Shown piece by piece: positions 22,167 through 34,916 of a stretch of DNA of 64,000 nucleotides; the stretch's first letter is position 1, and each line of letters begins with the position of its first letter. The stretch covers positions 35,772-99,771 of the forward strand of contig CAKKTI010000026.1 in the NCBI GenBank assembly GCA_920105805.1, given 5' to 3'. The notes below the pieces were generated by a model, which saw nothing but the letters and a program-made list of their open reading frames with translations, searched no databases and was not told the DNA's origin. Source of the DNA: Condylostoma magnum. Its lineage: Eukaryota > Ciliophora > Heterotrichea > Heterotrichida > Condylostomatidae. The translations under genes and the position numbers were made by a program.

Positions 22167-23002
22167 TTATTTAAGTAGTTTAAGCAAAAATAACTTTGAT
22201 TCTTGAGCTTGGTAAAACGGATTAAATTGCTTATTTGATTGCAGGGATTTTCTTCTTTTTGTTTTTGATGTAATACTGTTGCTTAGATAGGGTGAATTTA
22301 ATATCTTATCTGACATTTTCATACTATTTTAAAAGGATTTTTGGCTGTTTGTGGATAGAGGTGTATTAGAACGCTTAGGCTTAATCTTTTGAGTTTAAGA
22401 TGTGCTTTTAATGGATATTTAACTCGTATTAGCTCTTTTTACCCTTCTTTTCATTATCTTTTTCAAGCTTTGTATATTTTTACTATGTTCTGATTTAATA
22501 ACATTATAAATAGATTTATATTACTTCTTAGTAGGTCGTATTTACTATATTTCTTTCAATACTTCCTTTGCTTCTTATTCATTTAACAATTATTTCTCTA
22601 GTTCAGATATTTCACCCTGAATCTACAACTTTTATGCTTCAAATTATCTACAATACTATATTCCTTTACTTCAATGAAGCTTTCTATAGCAATTCTAAAA
22701 GTAATCTTCCACTCTTTAAGCCACTTTTTTACTATGAATATCCCCCATTAAGTCTACTTTCAGTAAATTTTAGTCCTGAACTTCTCTGAATTAAATAAGC
22801 TTTAAAATTTACCCTTGATAAGTGGTCATTTCATTAAGTACTCTTTTTTAAGCATCTGCTATGCTATTGTGTAATTAGCATAGATTGATTTGTTATACAG
22901 AACTAGATCTACCCTTGATCGATTTTCTTCTACCCTTCTTTTTCCTTTATTTCCGAGTTGGTGTAGATTTCACTGATCTAGGCTTCACTTATTACTTTAC
23001 AT
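22167..23002 (-). CDS. Unknown basic coiled-coil protein, start unresolved
   Basis: The frame ending at TAA 22167-22169 is clearly coding: basic N-terminal part (SVKSTPTRKQRKKKGRRKSI), coiled coil (IQGEISELEKQLLNEQEAKE) and a Ser/Lys-rich tail (RSNTPLSTNSQKSFQNS; SITSKTKRRKSLQSNKQFN). No in-frame ATG precedes the basic part; the only nearby ATG (23002) is in another frame, so a short intron, a later start (MTTYQGQI, mid-gene) or a sequence error is implied. No family recognised. It ends 31 bases before the ATG of the acylated proline-rich gene on the same strand. Confidence 0.5.
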
Positions 23003-23108
23003 GTGTTGCTTATTTCAGGCAACTTATTCACTAACAAAATTAATTGTCTGAATTAGGCTGTTTATGCGATTCAAGTTAAATCAAAATATTTTAATTGTAA
23101 CTTTATCC

Positions 23109-24419
23109 CTAACATATTACCTGGTTCTGTACTACAGCATAAAAGTACTGAAAATTGCCTTCGAAATTATCGGGAAAGCACTCAATTGGAAAATCAACTT
23201 TTAAGTCTCCTGATAAATATACTTTTGTAAGTTCTGATATCTCTGCTCTATTTAGTATCTGGATTTTTAAGTATTATTTTTCCAGAATATGAGTGTAGTT
23301 GATTTTATATAGTGTAGTGTTATCATTTTAGATATCTTAAAATCTTAGTTGTTTCATTACTTGTTTATGTTTACTTAGCTAAAGAATCGTAGCTGGTTCA
23401 AATAGGAAATTTTAGTCATCTGTTATCAGTCTCAATTAAAGCCCATTGAACTGTATATTGTCTCTGTATTTCAGATAATGGTAATCTAAATGATTGAAAA
23501 ATGGATCTTTTGTATAAAAAATTAAGTTGGTAAATGGTGGAGTATTGATATCGTTTAAATGTGTAATGTAACTTCTAGATATTCGCATATTTCTATTGTA
23601 TTCGTGGTAGCTTTAGTAGATTGATTATCGTCTGCAATTTTTTTGAGTTCTATTAAACAGAAATATATTAAGAATTTTCTGAATTTATTAAGAGTTTATG
23701 TATAACTTTGATATTGTAGTTTATAAAGAAGAAGATTTCTAATTAAATCTTTTTGTATATTGTTTATTTTAGATACTTATTCAATCAATTATAGTAAAAT
23801 CTTCTTAATATAACTCGTCTAACTATTTTTTGTATATTTCATTTAAGTGTTATTTTTTAATAACGAATTAATTAAAGCAGTATCTACGTAATCAAAATGT
23901 GAACTTTGATCATTGAAGCTTCTATTTATACTTTTTTATATCTTTAGTAAGAAGTATTTTCTTCTCTTTTATATCTAAATATGCTATTTTTATTTCTTTA
24001 TTCAGCCATCCTATAATCTAAAATATGAAAGACTATATTTACTTCGTTGCATTTTTAATGAATTATTTATTCCTTAGTTAATTGAATTTTACCTCTGCAT
24101 TGAATTATATTTACAGCTAGTGAATAAATTATTAGAATATTTTACTGTATTTATCAATATCTGATTTATTAGTGTCTAGCTGTATTACATTATCTTACTT
24201 TTGTTATAACTTTTAATTTATTTGATTTAATGCGTCCTTATAGTATCCCGGAATATTTGATAATAATTTTAAAATATTGCTAGAAGAATTTTCAGATGTC
24301 AGATTTATTTGATCTTATTATAGGCTTTAAAACAATCCTTTGAATAAATTAGGCAGAAACTAACCATGGGTAGACTAATTCAATTAGTTCATTTAATAAA
24401 ATTATATTTAATTTTCCAT
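23109..24419 (-). CDS. Unknown Gln-rich helical protein, about 436 aa
   Basis: ATG 24419 opens MENQIQFYQMNQLNQSTHG. The same frame continues without break through helical segments (NILKLLSNIPGYYKDALNQI; VIQLDTNKSDIDKYSKI; YLDIKEKKILLTKDIKKYKQ) to a C-terminal part with beta-like pattern (NTPPFTNLIFYTKDPFFNHL; TKVYLSGDLKVDFPIECFPD). Two other frames look superficially plausible over parts of it but do not continue. Stop is TAG 23109, TAA 23103 or TAA 23091. No family recognised; no membrane segment. Confidence 0.55.
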
Positions 24420-25042
24420 TTACAAGATTATAAAATCAACTAAACGATGCAGTAGAGATTGAAAGATCAGCAATAGATTATATTTTGCAGCCTGCGATAT
24501 ACATAAATAGCTTTATTACGATTTATATAAATAGTTATCATAATTTTAAAGCATATTATTGTAAATATTATTTGTATATAATATTTTTAAGCTATTTGAT
24601 GTTATTAGATATGCAAGCGTAATAGAGCTAAGAATATTATGGACAATTTAGGTTAAAGCTATTATTATGAAACTAAGATTGCTGTATAGTCAGAAAATTA
24701 AGTCTTATAACTTAAAAAACATAGTTTGATTTCTTATTCTAAACAGTAAAATGTATTTCAGCCCTTTGTTTATATAAATTTAGCCATTGTGATTTTATTA
24801 TAAACTAACCTATCTTTACCATTATTCTATGCTAGAACTATACATTATCAATATAATAAGCATGCATTGGCTGTATCATTAGTTGCATAACATTTCCAAT
24901 AAACTTTAAATAAGAATATAGCAAACATTAAATATTATAAGGACTATATTCCACACATGTTTGTCATTCCAATCTGCATACACACCTACCTTTAACCTAA
25001 TAAAGCTCGTATCAATACATAAACTAATAATAATTTGAAAAG
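24420..25042. other. AT-rich divergent intergenic region, 623 bases
   Basis: Lies between a minus-strand gene and the giant surface-protein gene. More than 75 percent A+T by eye, no coding pattern, no clear repeat. Probably holds both promoters. Confidence 0.5.
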
Positions 25043-28000
25043 ATGTTATAGACCCTCGCTCTAGTATACACCTTCCAATATTTCACCGTGTAAGCTGTAA
25101 ACTTAACTTCTCTGGACTATCCTGTCCTACTATTGAACCAATAACCTTAAGAATATTCTTACTTTAGGGATAGTTATACTATTCCTTACAGTTCAGATAT
25201 ATTTGGCAACAAAATTTTCGATTAATATGCATTAAGCTTCTGGTTCTATCCATTAGATAATTAAGCTAGCCCTCTGGAAATTTTAAAGTTTGAATTCGAG
25301 AATTAATAAACATTAACAATAGATGTTTAAAAAAGTAATACCACAAGGTCAACTTTAAATCAAAATAGTGATCATCTGCATATAAGTATTGAATATGCAG
25401 CAGAATTTGAGTGGTACTGAATTGCACTATGCGATTGTAATAATAAATTTTATGCATCGAATAAAGTTGTTTCCCAGGATCATAGTTAATCTGTAGAAGA
25501 AAAACAATAAAATTACTCATTTTGGAGTTCAAGTTTTTTTCTAACTATCGGAGGCGAGTTTAAGGGTTAATTGTATCATTTAAAAGTTGAGCTTAATAAT
25601 TGTATACTTGAGTATAATGACCAAATATAGATTCCTCAGTTTATGGACGATAGTGTGATCTATTTATGAGCTTCTGAGTTAGGGAGTAATATAAAATCTA
25701 ATAGAAGTGTAGATTAAATATATGCAAAGCATAGTTTTGATTGAATACCAAGATTGCCGATAACTTTAAACAAAATAACGTTTTTTATAAGAGCCAACTT
25801 TTATAGATGCTTCAAGCAAGAAGAGTTATTAGCAATTTAATTAGACAGTGAGGAAAATATTACGTTTGGATGTAGTGATAGCAATAAATCTTTTGTGAGT
25901 CGTGGAAATTATAAAGATGATAAATAGCTGAATAATCATGATGAATAATTTGCTTATTATTTTCTAATTATAAAGAGGGAATCTTTAAACGAAAATCCTT
26001 TATCATCAATGGATCCTTTTTACGAAACTACACATGAAATAATACTTTAGAGTGAACAGTATTTCATGATAGAAAAAATAACCATTACTAAAACAGAAAG
26101 CATTGCTTTTGATTTAGTGTTATTTGCTTATAATCACTAGGATACAAACCTCATAATATAAACTGCACACAGAACAAAGTGTAAATAATCCTAAGATCTT
26201 TGATATTTAATGTGTGAGCCTGAATAATGTGAAGATAATTCTGGATGGAATTACTATCTTCAAGAATGCTAACAGGGCTAATTATAGTGTAAATTATCAG
26301 AGAATGTATTCTCAGAAAGATGTACTGAATGCTCGTAGGAATATCATTCCTTTCCTGAAAGACCCGAGTACTGCTTTAAATAATGTCAGATAGGATATAA
26401 AATGAATTTATGAGGAATATGTGAAAGCTAAGAACCAATTGAAGTATGGAATTTTGATAAAGGAGGTTAATAGCTCTATGAAATTGTAGATAATGACCCG
26501 AATACCTAAGATATAATATTATATGATTATGGGCTTTATGTTGAAGAAAACACAAAAATAAGTCTTAAGTACTAAGACTAATACTGATTTTTATTAGGCT
26601 TTAACTGAATAATCTGTCTGATTGTTTAACCTATTTAATAAAGTACAATTCTATAATTTAATAATGAATCAGGCAATTAATTAGAAGTATCCATGATTAA
26701 TACAGTAGACACAAATTATAAGATATAAATCAATTACAAGAATTATGAGGGAGATGATCAGATATCTTTATCAAACAAATTTGATAATAAAAGCTGTAAG
26801 TTATACTTAGTTAAATACAAAATAATAATAATTCAGTATCAAGATTAAAGTAACACATAAACCTTAAGCATATACCTTAATAGTTTCACAAATAAAGATA
26901 GTACTCATCTTTAATCTATTCATCTTTCAAAAGGATGATTATAAATTGTAATTTAAACTTAGACATAATTTAAAGGATATTTGTACAAAATATATATCTA
27001 AAATTCCTCAAACTTATCAAATATGATAGATCGTTTGAAACAAGACATGAACGTTACTATTGGAGACTAATTCCAAACAATATTTCCTTACTACAACTAA
27101 GATGTTCATGTGAAAATACAAGATTATGTCTATATTCCTTATTGTCCCTTTTAGTAGGATAAAAACAGTCCTTGTTGAAATAGTAAAAAAACTGTAGAAT
27201 TTAAATTTTAACATTTTAATTCTACTTTTAAGGACAATTAGGATGAATATTAATTACAACTACTAAATGCGAATAATCAGCTAGAAAATAATCCATTGGT
27301 AACAGCTGATAGAGGAGTCTATCAATCAGGGGATACTAAGCTTAGTATATAAAACGCAGATAGAAGTAATCTAAAGCTTGGAAATTGATTTGTTATAGGA
27401 TAATGAATAAGATTATAATTAGAGGGAAATTAAAAATGCTAGATAATAAATGTTAAAGACAATAGTAACTAATAGAACATAAACTTTCAGATAACAGTTT
27501 ATAAATAAGGATAATCGCTGATGTTTTATATAAAACAGTATATTTGGCCAAATATCTTAAAAGAAAATTAAGGAAACTTTAAAATAAATGGTTCAATGAC
27601 ATCAAGCAATGGGACAGATTGTAAGTTTTAATTAGATCCATGACTCTTTATTTATTACCAATACAATCTAAAATTATTCTCTTTATATATTAATAATCAG
27701 TTAATTATGTCATAAGATTATGATAACATATTAATGATATAAAAAAACGTTGAAATTAATATAGAATAGGTAAAAGGTTTCATTTATTAAATAATAATAG
27801 CTAATAAGGGAGATACAGCAGAATTTGAAGGATTTGCAGAAGATTTATATCAGCTAAATAATATGTGAATAAAACCTGATCTATCTATTTGCGAAATCAG
27901 TCAATATACGGATTAAGAATCCTGCATTGATTGTCATCTAGATTGTTCACACTGCCGAAGAGACTATTCTTGCAACATGTGTTATGATATAGGGTGTTAA

Positions 28001-30685
28001 AACTGCTAAACTATAATGGAAAACGACTGTTAGCAATGTAAGCAAGGCTATGAGTTAGAGTAAAACTCCTGCCAGTGCTCTATAGGCTATTTTATAAATA
28101 TTTCAGGTTAATGTGAAATATGTGAGGAAAATTGCTAGGACTGTTACTAAGATTCCTTAACAGCGATTATATACTGCACAAAATGTATAGAATCATATCA
28201 CTCAATTAATTCCAAGTGTTATAGGTGTGATTAAATAGAAGGTTTTGGCTAGAATTATGAAGTATAATTTGATTAATTTGAATAAGAGTAAAAGGAGTAA
28301 ATCAATGAAAACTGTAAAGAAATCTGCGGTGATGGAATTTATTTAGGATAATACTAATGTAATGATGGCAACCTTAACTCATTAGATGGATGTGATTAAA
28401 ATTGCTAAATTGAAGACTATTTTAAGTGTAATAATGAGTTAGGTTAAAAAAGTAGTTGTTGAACAGATGATTTACAGTACTAGATAAGGAGTGAAATAAA
28501 TGAATAATCTTAACTAATATTTTACATTTAATTTGCAATACCTGTTAGAATCTTACCTGATGTTAATTTATACATTCAAGATAGCCAATAAAACCAACTT
28601 TAATTGGGAAATATGGAGAAATCTGAGTATGAGATAATCATAAAATTAGATATACAACAACTAGCTTTTAAATCGTAAGAATTATAAGTCTTATTCGATT
28701 CTGAATCACTTCTGCCCTTTACAATAAGTAAATCTGAATATTATATAGAAATTAACCCAATATGCATGTAAACTCATAACAATGCTTGCATAAAATGTAT
28801 TGATTATTACACAAGTGTCAATGGAATATGCACTTGCAATAAAGGTAACTATCTAACTAATCAAAATCAGTGCAAATAATGCTAAAACAATTGCTTAGAT
28901 TGCACTCTTGAGTTTGATGAGCTTTAATGCAACTAATGCAATTTGGGCTATCTTCTTATAAACAGAGAGTGCATATAATGTGAAAGAATATAAGGATTTG
29001 GAAAAAATCCAGATATAATGCTTGAGGATGTTAAGTAATATCACATAGACTAGTTGACAGTGCACTGTAAGGAATTCTGTGGAGATAGCTTTAATTTTGG
29101 TTACCATGAGTGTGATGATGGCAACTTAGATCCAAATGACGGGTGTAGTCCTAACTGCAAAATAGAATAAGGATTTTACTGTCTTTAAGGAATATGCTCT
29201 AAATAATAGTTAAAGTTATAAGTTGAATACATAGAGCTACAGTCAAATATTTATAAGATCAAGCTCTAATTCAATTAGCCTATTTAGTAAAACAAAGGAG
29301 TAATGTTTGATATTAGCTTCAAGTATGATTTTTCGGAAGAATACAAGTATAATGAAAGTTTAAATCAATTCACTCTATACCTAGAAGTCTATGCTAATGT
29401 GCCAGCTGGCTCTTTGCTCTAGATTTATGTATAAGGAGATGTATTTGGACTATAAAATCAACCCTTAAAATTGAAAGAATATGAAGTTTAACTAAAACAT
29501 GAATATATTATTGAAGAATACAAAGAATTAGCTAACTATTCATCTTCATCAGTAATTATTGGAAATGGGATTATTTTTATATTTGCGTAGATTTAAAACA
29601 TAACAAATGCACAGCTTTAATTTTAAGGATTATTTCAAACATTTGAGTTAATGCAGATTTATAACTATTTAATCTACATTAATCTTGATATGCCTCCAAT
29701 ATTAAGAAGTTTTCTTTTAGAAATGAATTTTGCTAACTTTTAATTCATTTTAAATCCCTTTGAATACTAATTCGATCTAGAATAAGAAGAAAGTCTCGCA
29801 TTTTATAAGCTAGGAGAAGAAAATATCCATTTTAATGCATTAGACAATTCTGGATAAGTCGTTCTTATATAAGCAGTATTACTTGCAGTATTTTTATTAT
29901 TGTATTTAATAGATAAATGATTTGATATAAAGTGAATTACTAGATTAAAGTAAAAGTTTTAATGAAACTTATTTCTGCTGTACTTTAATGAAGTTCATTT
30001 GTAGCTAAGTTTTGCTGTATGCTTATAACTTTGCTAATGGTAGCTTAATGATTTTAAAGACTATTTATCTTATTTTATCATACTAATTTTCATATCCGAA
30101 ACAATATTTGTTGGATGAATTATTTACTATAAGGTTATAAGATAGCCAGTATAATCATTAAGGAATTAAGAAATACTAGATAAGTGGGGAATTATATACG
30201 AAGACTTCAGAATTAATCTTAAAATGTAGGTAGGATTCTCCTACTTTTAGTACTTACGAAGAATTTTTCTTGTAATTTGGATTGTTTTCATGTAGCATAA
30301 TACTTTCTACTAGATATCCTTAATATCTATTACTTAATTGACTGTAATTTATATATAGTATGTACTAGCAATATGTATTTTCAAACCATAAAAAAATAAA
30401 TAGAATAGGAGTATTTTTATAAAGGAACTTATTTTAGCTTTTATCATATTCACCTTCTACGGATTTTATATTGAGCTATAGGATATAATAATCACATCAA
30501 TTGAACTTTTAATAATAATATTGATTGTTTTATAAGTAGTTATAGAGCTGTTAAAGTTAGTTATCCACATGATTAGAAAATGCTGTAAATTGTTATGTAA
30601 AAAGAAATAACAAGATAGTTAAACAACTGGTAAAACGACTTTCAATAATAGATAGTTTAGTAACTTGTTTTTATCCATTTTATAA
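25043..30685 (+). CDS. Giant cysteine-rich surface protein: LamG-like, FU-like and DUF4215 repeats, multi-TM C-terminus
   Basis: 1880 aa in one uninterrupted frame. A signal peptide (MLQTLALVYTFQYFTVQA) is followed by a LamG-like domain (residues 60-220: YALSFWFYPLDN, WIALCDCNNKF, FFLTIGGEFKGQLYHLKVE) and two further beta-rich LamG-like regions (about 450-760 and 750-930). A cysteine block (940-1135) carries CxxC pairs of the furin-like type (CIDCHLDCSHCRRDYSCNMC, CEICEENCQDCYQ) and ends in a DUF4215 repeat (CGDGIYLGQYQCNDGN, DGCDQNC). A second block (1245-1385) repeats this plan (CGDSFNFGYHECDDGN, DGCSPNC). From about residue 1610 there are six or so hydrophobic segments (VVLIQAVLLAVFLLLYLI; LILAFIIFTFYGFY) and a short basic tail. 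This plan is typical of large ciliate surface proteins of unknown ligand. Stop TAA 30683. Antisense reading frames in its 5' part are shadows. Confidence 0.85.
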
Positions 30686-30715
30686 TACTATATACTTTAA
30701 ATTCAAAGATAATAA

Positions 30716-32137
30716 CTAACTAAAATTTCCGATCTCCACAACAAAGAAAGCTTCCTACCTTACTCCAAAACCCTTATTCCTCGCTCTGACCTCTTTACTC
30801 TAAATCTATTTTAATACTAATTAAAACTTACATTAAAATATCACCTGATTGAATATTGCTAAAAGGACTTTAATCAATGCATTTTTACCTATGCTAATAC
30901 AATTAGATAAAAAGATCAGATTTAATGATTCTGTGGATTGATATTTATTTTGAACCATTGTAATGATAAACTCTAATAGATTCCTTATCTGCATATTTAA
31001 ATTGTTAAATGACTTAAATCAAATTTTAAATATTTTAGGAGTGTTTGATATAGATCTCTTAAACATGGCTAAATCCGATATAATCATGAGATATAAGTCT
31101 TAGCTCTATCAAAATGTCATCTTATTGGCTAGGCTCAATTTCTGAGCTTTTTATGCAGATATCAATTTATTAATTAATTTGATACCCATCATTTAGTACT
31201 TCTCCTAGTAAATTTTATCTTTTTAGCCTTAGTAATCCATTAGATTCTCATTAAATATTAGATCTTAGTATTTGAACTAGTTAATCTTTTAATTATTCTA
31301 CTCTAGTTCCAATAGAAACATTTAATTTTATCATTGGCTTAAATTTATAAAATTATCTTTTATCTTTTAAGGCGATTACAGGTTGTCATATTTACACTGA
31401 AAGAGATTAGCTTTACTCTGTTAAGTTAATTGTAGGAGTATAAAAGAATTTATCCTTATTTTTAATGATGTTTTAGTCAATTTCATATTTTATTTAATTT
31501 GGAACTTTTATTGACTTTAGATTTTTAGCATTAAATTACCTATAAATCAGCATTTTGTATTATGCAGGTTAAATATGACCTTATTGAATTGATAATATAG
31601 CTTTCATTTGGCTATAGCTTTATTTAGTAACAGTTTCATCATTATACTAATACCATTTAGATGAATTATAGTCCTTAATAAAGCAAATATAGTGAGAAAT
31701 TCCTGAAATTTACTATAGTGCTGTTAGTGAATAGAGCTCATAAGTATATTACTCAATGATTTAACTTGAATTATTGACTTTTTCATTGTTTTAAAGTTAA
31801 AAACTTTCATTGAATTCTATGTTTTTTTAGAGATCAAAGATGATATTCCGAGGTAACTTACTAAACTTATAATTGTACTCAATTTGATTGCTTTCCTAGC
31901 ACATTTTACACGATTTTCTGCTTCTGTTGCCAAGAATATTCTCATCTAGAATTTGATTAATATTTGTTTAGTTATTTCTAGCACTTACATTAAAAAGGTA
32001 AAACTATTTCAACTTTTATTTCTTTTAATTGCATTATTGACACTTAGATGTAATAATGATTTCATTTAGGAAAGGTGAATATAAACTTTAGCGATCAGTG
32101 AATTAACTTAAATTCTCAATTACACGAATAAGTCCAT
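30716..32137 (-). CDS. Unknown helical protein, 473 aa
   Basis: ATG 32137 opens MDLFVQLRIQVNSLIAKVYI. The whole chain is alpha-helical with regularly spaced Leu/Ile and basic residues (EITKQILIKFQMRIFLATEA; LLRTIIHLNGISIMMKLLL; IKLINKLISAQKAQKLSLAN; FKRSISNTPKIFKIWFKSFN), resembling an armadillo/HEAT-like solenoid, but no repeat could be aligned. Ends near VVEIGNFS-TAG (30716), 30 bases from the stop of the convergent surface-protein gene. No family recognised. Confidence 0.55.
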
Positions 32138-32611
32138 CTTTTATACTATTATCAATTGAAAACTTGTAAAGATCGAAATCTAGTGATTATATAAATAAAG
32201 CAGTTGATACAAACTTTTTATTCTTATTTAGTTACATTCTTCCAAATAGAACTTGTAGTTAGCCAAGACAGCTGTTTTTATCATTAGTATGAGCTTAATA
32301 TATAATTTATCGGAATTAGGGGGTGTGGTACAATGATTATAGCAAGCAGTTTATCCATGTAATTATATTATGAGACTAAAGTCCTCGATTCTAAATTTAG
32401 GACATTTTTATTACACTTAATAAGAAACCAATATTTATACCCAGAGTAACGCATAGTTTTTAAAGAATAATATTCCTTTTAATCATAAAAATAAATCCCC
32501 TTAGTATATACAATAGTATTTTCCAAAGTTTATCAATAATACAAAACACTTTAAACAGTGTAAAATCCTCCTTAAAGTTTAACACTTAATTTTTCATAAT
32601 TTAAAATAAAG
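32138..32611. other. AT-rich divergent intergenic region
   Basis: About 474 bases between an unknown minus-strand gene and CKS1. No coding pattern on either strand; one GC-richer patch at 32310-32335 (GGAATTAGGGGGTGTGG) is unexplained. Confidence 0.5.
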
Positions 32612-32941
32612 ATGATTTCAAATCCTACAAAACTGATTGAATACTCTGACAAGTTTTGTGATGATTAGTTTGAATATAGACAAGTAATTCTTCCTCGTGA
32701 AATAGGAAATCAATTGAAAAATCGCGGGCTTTTATAAGAAGAAGAATGAAGGAGTTTGGGAATAACTCAAAGCAGGGGATGGATTCATTACGGTATTCAC
32801 CCTCCGGAGCCCCACATTCTCTTGTTTAAACGTCCTATTGGAACCGACCCTCGTACAGGAGAAATAGAGCAAAGCCTTAAAGATGCATATTAAAGAGATG
32901 CAGAGGCAAAGAGAAGAGGAATCCGGAATTTATATAAATGA
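32612..32941 (+). CDS. CKS1: Cyclin-dependent kinase regulatory subunit (CKS1/suc1)
   Basis: About 109 aa. Nearly every CKS1 signature is present: [55 protein letters not shown]. The Trp of EEEW is TGA and that of GWIHY is TGG, so both codons mean Trp in one protein. The [12 protein letters not shown] beta-hinge that allows strand exchange is intact. CKS1 docks on CDKs and binds phosphorylated substrates during the cell cycle. A C-terminal extension ([20 protein letters not shown]) is charged. The end is TGA 32939, or, if that TGA is read as Trp, TAA two codons later (32945). Confidence 0.95.
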
Positions 32942-32959
32942 TCATAAACTATTTCTTTA

Positions 32960-33526
32960 CTAAACTGATAGACTAACTGCAGCCTTCACAACCTCTGAGG
33001 TAAATTGTTGTTTAGCATCTGGGTTACAGTTTCTATAACACTTAACATAGTTGTATAGATTGAACCCGCTAATTCCCATACACATACCAACCAGTACCGC
33101 TGTAATAAGTCTAAAGGTCAATACATTAGCTAATACGAACAATCCCCAAATCAGAGGTGCAGCAAACATACTTCCCCAGAAAACAGTTAAATCTACTTTA
33201 TTAGTCTCTCCGGGTAATTTCTCATACTTAAATTCTGGTTCTCCCTTTTCGTTTTAAAATACTTCCCATTTAAGTCCTGTTAAAATATGTCCGGTGTACA
33301 TTTAAACTACCCAAGTGTCTAGCATGCACAGCCCCCAGACTATGATGCTACTTAGTACAAAGTTGCCGATAATATAATCGATGAAAAAGTAGGAAAGCAA
33401 AGATGAAATTTTAAAGCTGAGGTGGAATAAGCAGTGGAAGGGGTGGGCTGAGCCAGCTAAGAAAGTTTTCTCAAACATTGAATCTTTAGCTGGTTCTTCT
33501 ACATGCTTTGGAGTTTCGTTGTCCAT
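32960..33526 (-). CDS. TVP23-family Golgi membrane protein
   Basis: 188 aa. Features of TVP23/FAM18: the conserved N-terminal HPFHCLFHLSFKISSLLSYF, then VWGLCMLDTWVVQMYTGHIL followed by TGLKWEVF, and a C-terminal membrane pair with MCMGISGFNLYNYVKCYRN. Four hydrophobic segments are visible. Family members sit in late Golgi membranes and support vesicle traffic to and from endosomes. It ends SLSV-TAG; a second TAG-free downstream region leaves 18 bases to the CKS1 stop on the other strand. Confidence 0.85.
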
Positions 33527-33697
33527 TGATATAGTGAAGTCTAGTTAGGTTTCCATTTTAATAGAAAAGTTTATTATGAAATTGGGGGGTTTGTATAGAT
33601 AAGAATATAGTTAACTTTTTGCTATTGTACGGTAAAAAACATATTAATGAAGAAAAGGAAATAAAGTATTGTCTTTGTAGCTATTTTGTTTTAAGTT

Positions 33698-34186
33698 TTA
33701 GTTATAGTAAAATTTTTTAGCATGTCTTCGTATTGTAAAGCAGGCAATAACAGATTTATGTTAATGGTTTAAATCTGATTTCAGTGTTTTCTTATAGTTT
33801 TGGAAAAATTGGTGTCATAATATCGATTCGTTATTTTGATGCCTAGGCGCTACAGTCGTATATCTTACTCTTCTAGATGCAGAAGGCTACTCATGAACAG
33901 GTGTTAAAGACTATCTTCCTAATCTTTGCTTTAATCTAGGCATGAATATTTTACTTTAATAATACAATTAGTCCTATTGGTTCTAGTATAAAGATCTATC
34001 AAGTTTATACGGAGTTTTGCTAGCATCAACTGAAACTCTTGATTATGTAATCCTAGAATTCCTCACAAATTTAATTCTTGGTGGTTTTATCAATTCTTAC
34101 TAAATTTTCTTAGTTAAAACAACTCTACGTATATTATCTTCATCACTTACATCTCCATCATTATAAACAAATTGCTTCTTAAACAT
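33698..34186 (-). CDS. Unknown basic protein, 162 aa
   Basis: ATG 34186 opens MFKKQFVYNDGDVSDEDNIR. The rest is basic and low in hydrophobic residues (RRVVLTKKIQQELIKPPRIK; ITQSRVSVDASKTPYKLDRS; FMPRLKQRLGRQSLTPVHEQ), ending RRHAKKFYYN-TAA. It looks disordered, possibly a microtubule- or nucleic-acid-binding protein; no family recognised. A plus-strand frame over the same bases looks membrane-like but has no start and was rejected. Divergent from CSN7 with 46 bases between start codons. Confidence 0.55.
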
Positions 34187-34232
34187 TTAAACGATGCTTT
34201 TACTAAAAATCAATTATGACCCTCATATTAAA

Positions 34233-34916
34233 ATGGAAGAGAGTCTATAATAATCTATTGCTTTGGCCAGAGGAGCAACAGGTAAAGCAGCAGAGGCTGT
34301 AGTATAACAAGCTTTAAGCAACCCCAAAACATTCGTTTTTGGAGAACTTCTAGATGAAATTCAGCTTCCTAAAGATAATCAAAATTACAAACTTTTAGAA
34401 TTGTTTGCATACGGAACATTATTTGACTACAATTCATAAAAAGAGCAACTTCCTGAGTTAAATCCTTAGTAATTCAGAAAGCTGCAAATGCTTACTTTAG
34501 CCACTCTAGCTAGCTAAACTTCATAGATTTCCTATTCTTCACTGATGAGTGATCTTTAAATCTCTTCTTAGAGGTAATTAGAAGACTTAGTGATTGATTG
34601 TATTTATCAGAATCTGATTGAGGCTAGGCTAGATCATAAGGAGCAGTAAGTTTAGGTATTAAGTAGTTTTGGGAGGGATGTAATGCCTGACAGAGTGCCT
34701 GAATTAATTAATAAACTAGAAACATTTTTAGAGCATATGAATGGAGTTGAGTTGTTATTGGATCAGTAGGTTGAGTATTAGTAAAGAGATTAAGAAAGAA
34801 GAAAGAAAAATTAAGAGGAGTTGGAATCTGAACAAGCTGTTGTTAGAATTAGAATTTAAGAAAGGATGGAATAGACTGGAGTTTTCAAGTCATTTTCAAA
34901 TATGATGCACTTTTAA
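34233..34916 (+). CDS. CSN7: COP9 signalosome subunit 7 (PCI domain)
   Basis: 227 aa. The PCI-domain pattern of CSN7 is clear: FVFGELLDEIQLP, YKLLELFAYGTLFDYNS, LPELNPQQFRKLQMLTLATL, ISYSSLMSDLQIS, QRQLEDLVIDCIYQNLIEAR, LDHKEQQVQVLSSFGRDV. The C-terminal 60 residues are a coiled coil as in the family. CSN7 is a core subunit of the COP9 signalosome, which removes NEDD8 from cullin-RING ligases. It is the only subunit of that complex seen here. Stop TAA 34914. Confidence 0.9.

Noticed and set aside
23090-23760. A 38-base intron in the unknown gene at 23109-24419
   Set aside because: It came from mixing two frames; one frame is continuous from ATG 24419.
24600-25532. Minus-strand frame beginning MNSKMSNFIVFLLQIN, apparently a membrane protein
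   Set aside because: It is antisense to the 5' part of the surface-protein gene, whose plus-strand frame gives a signal peptide and LamG-like domain continuous with the rest. With every codon sense, such shadow frames stay open by default.
33730-34130. Plus-strand hydrophobic frame (VIISIRYFDAQALQSY...)
   Set aside because: No start codon in frame, and the minus strand has a better gene with a natural N-terminus and stop.
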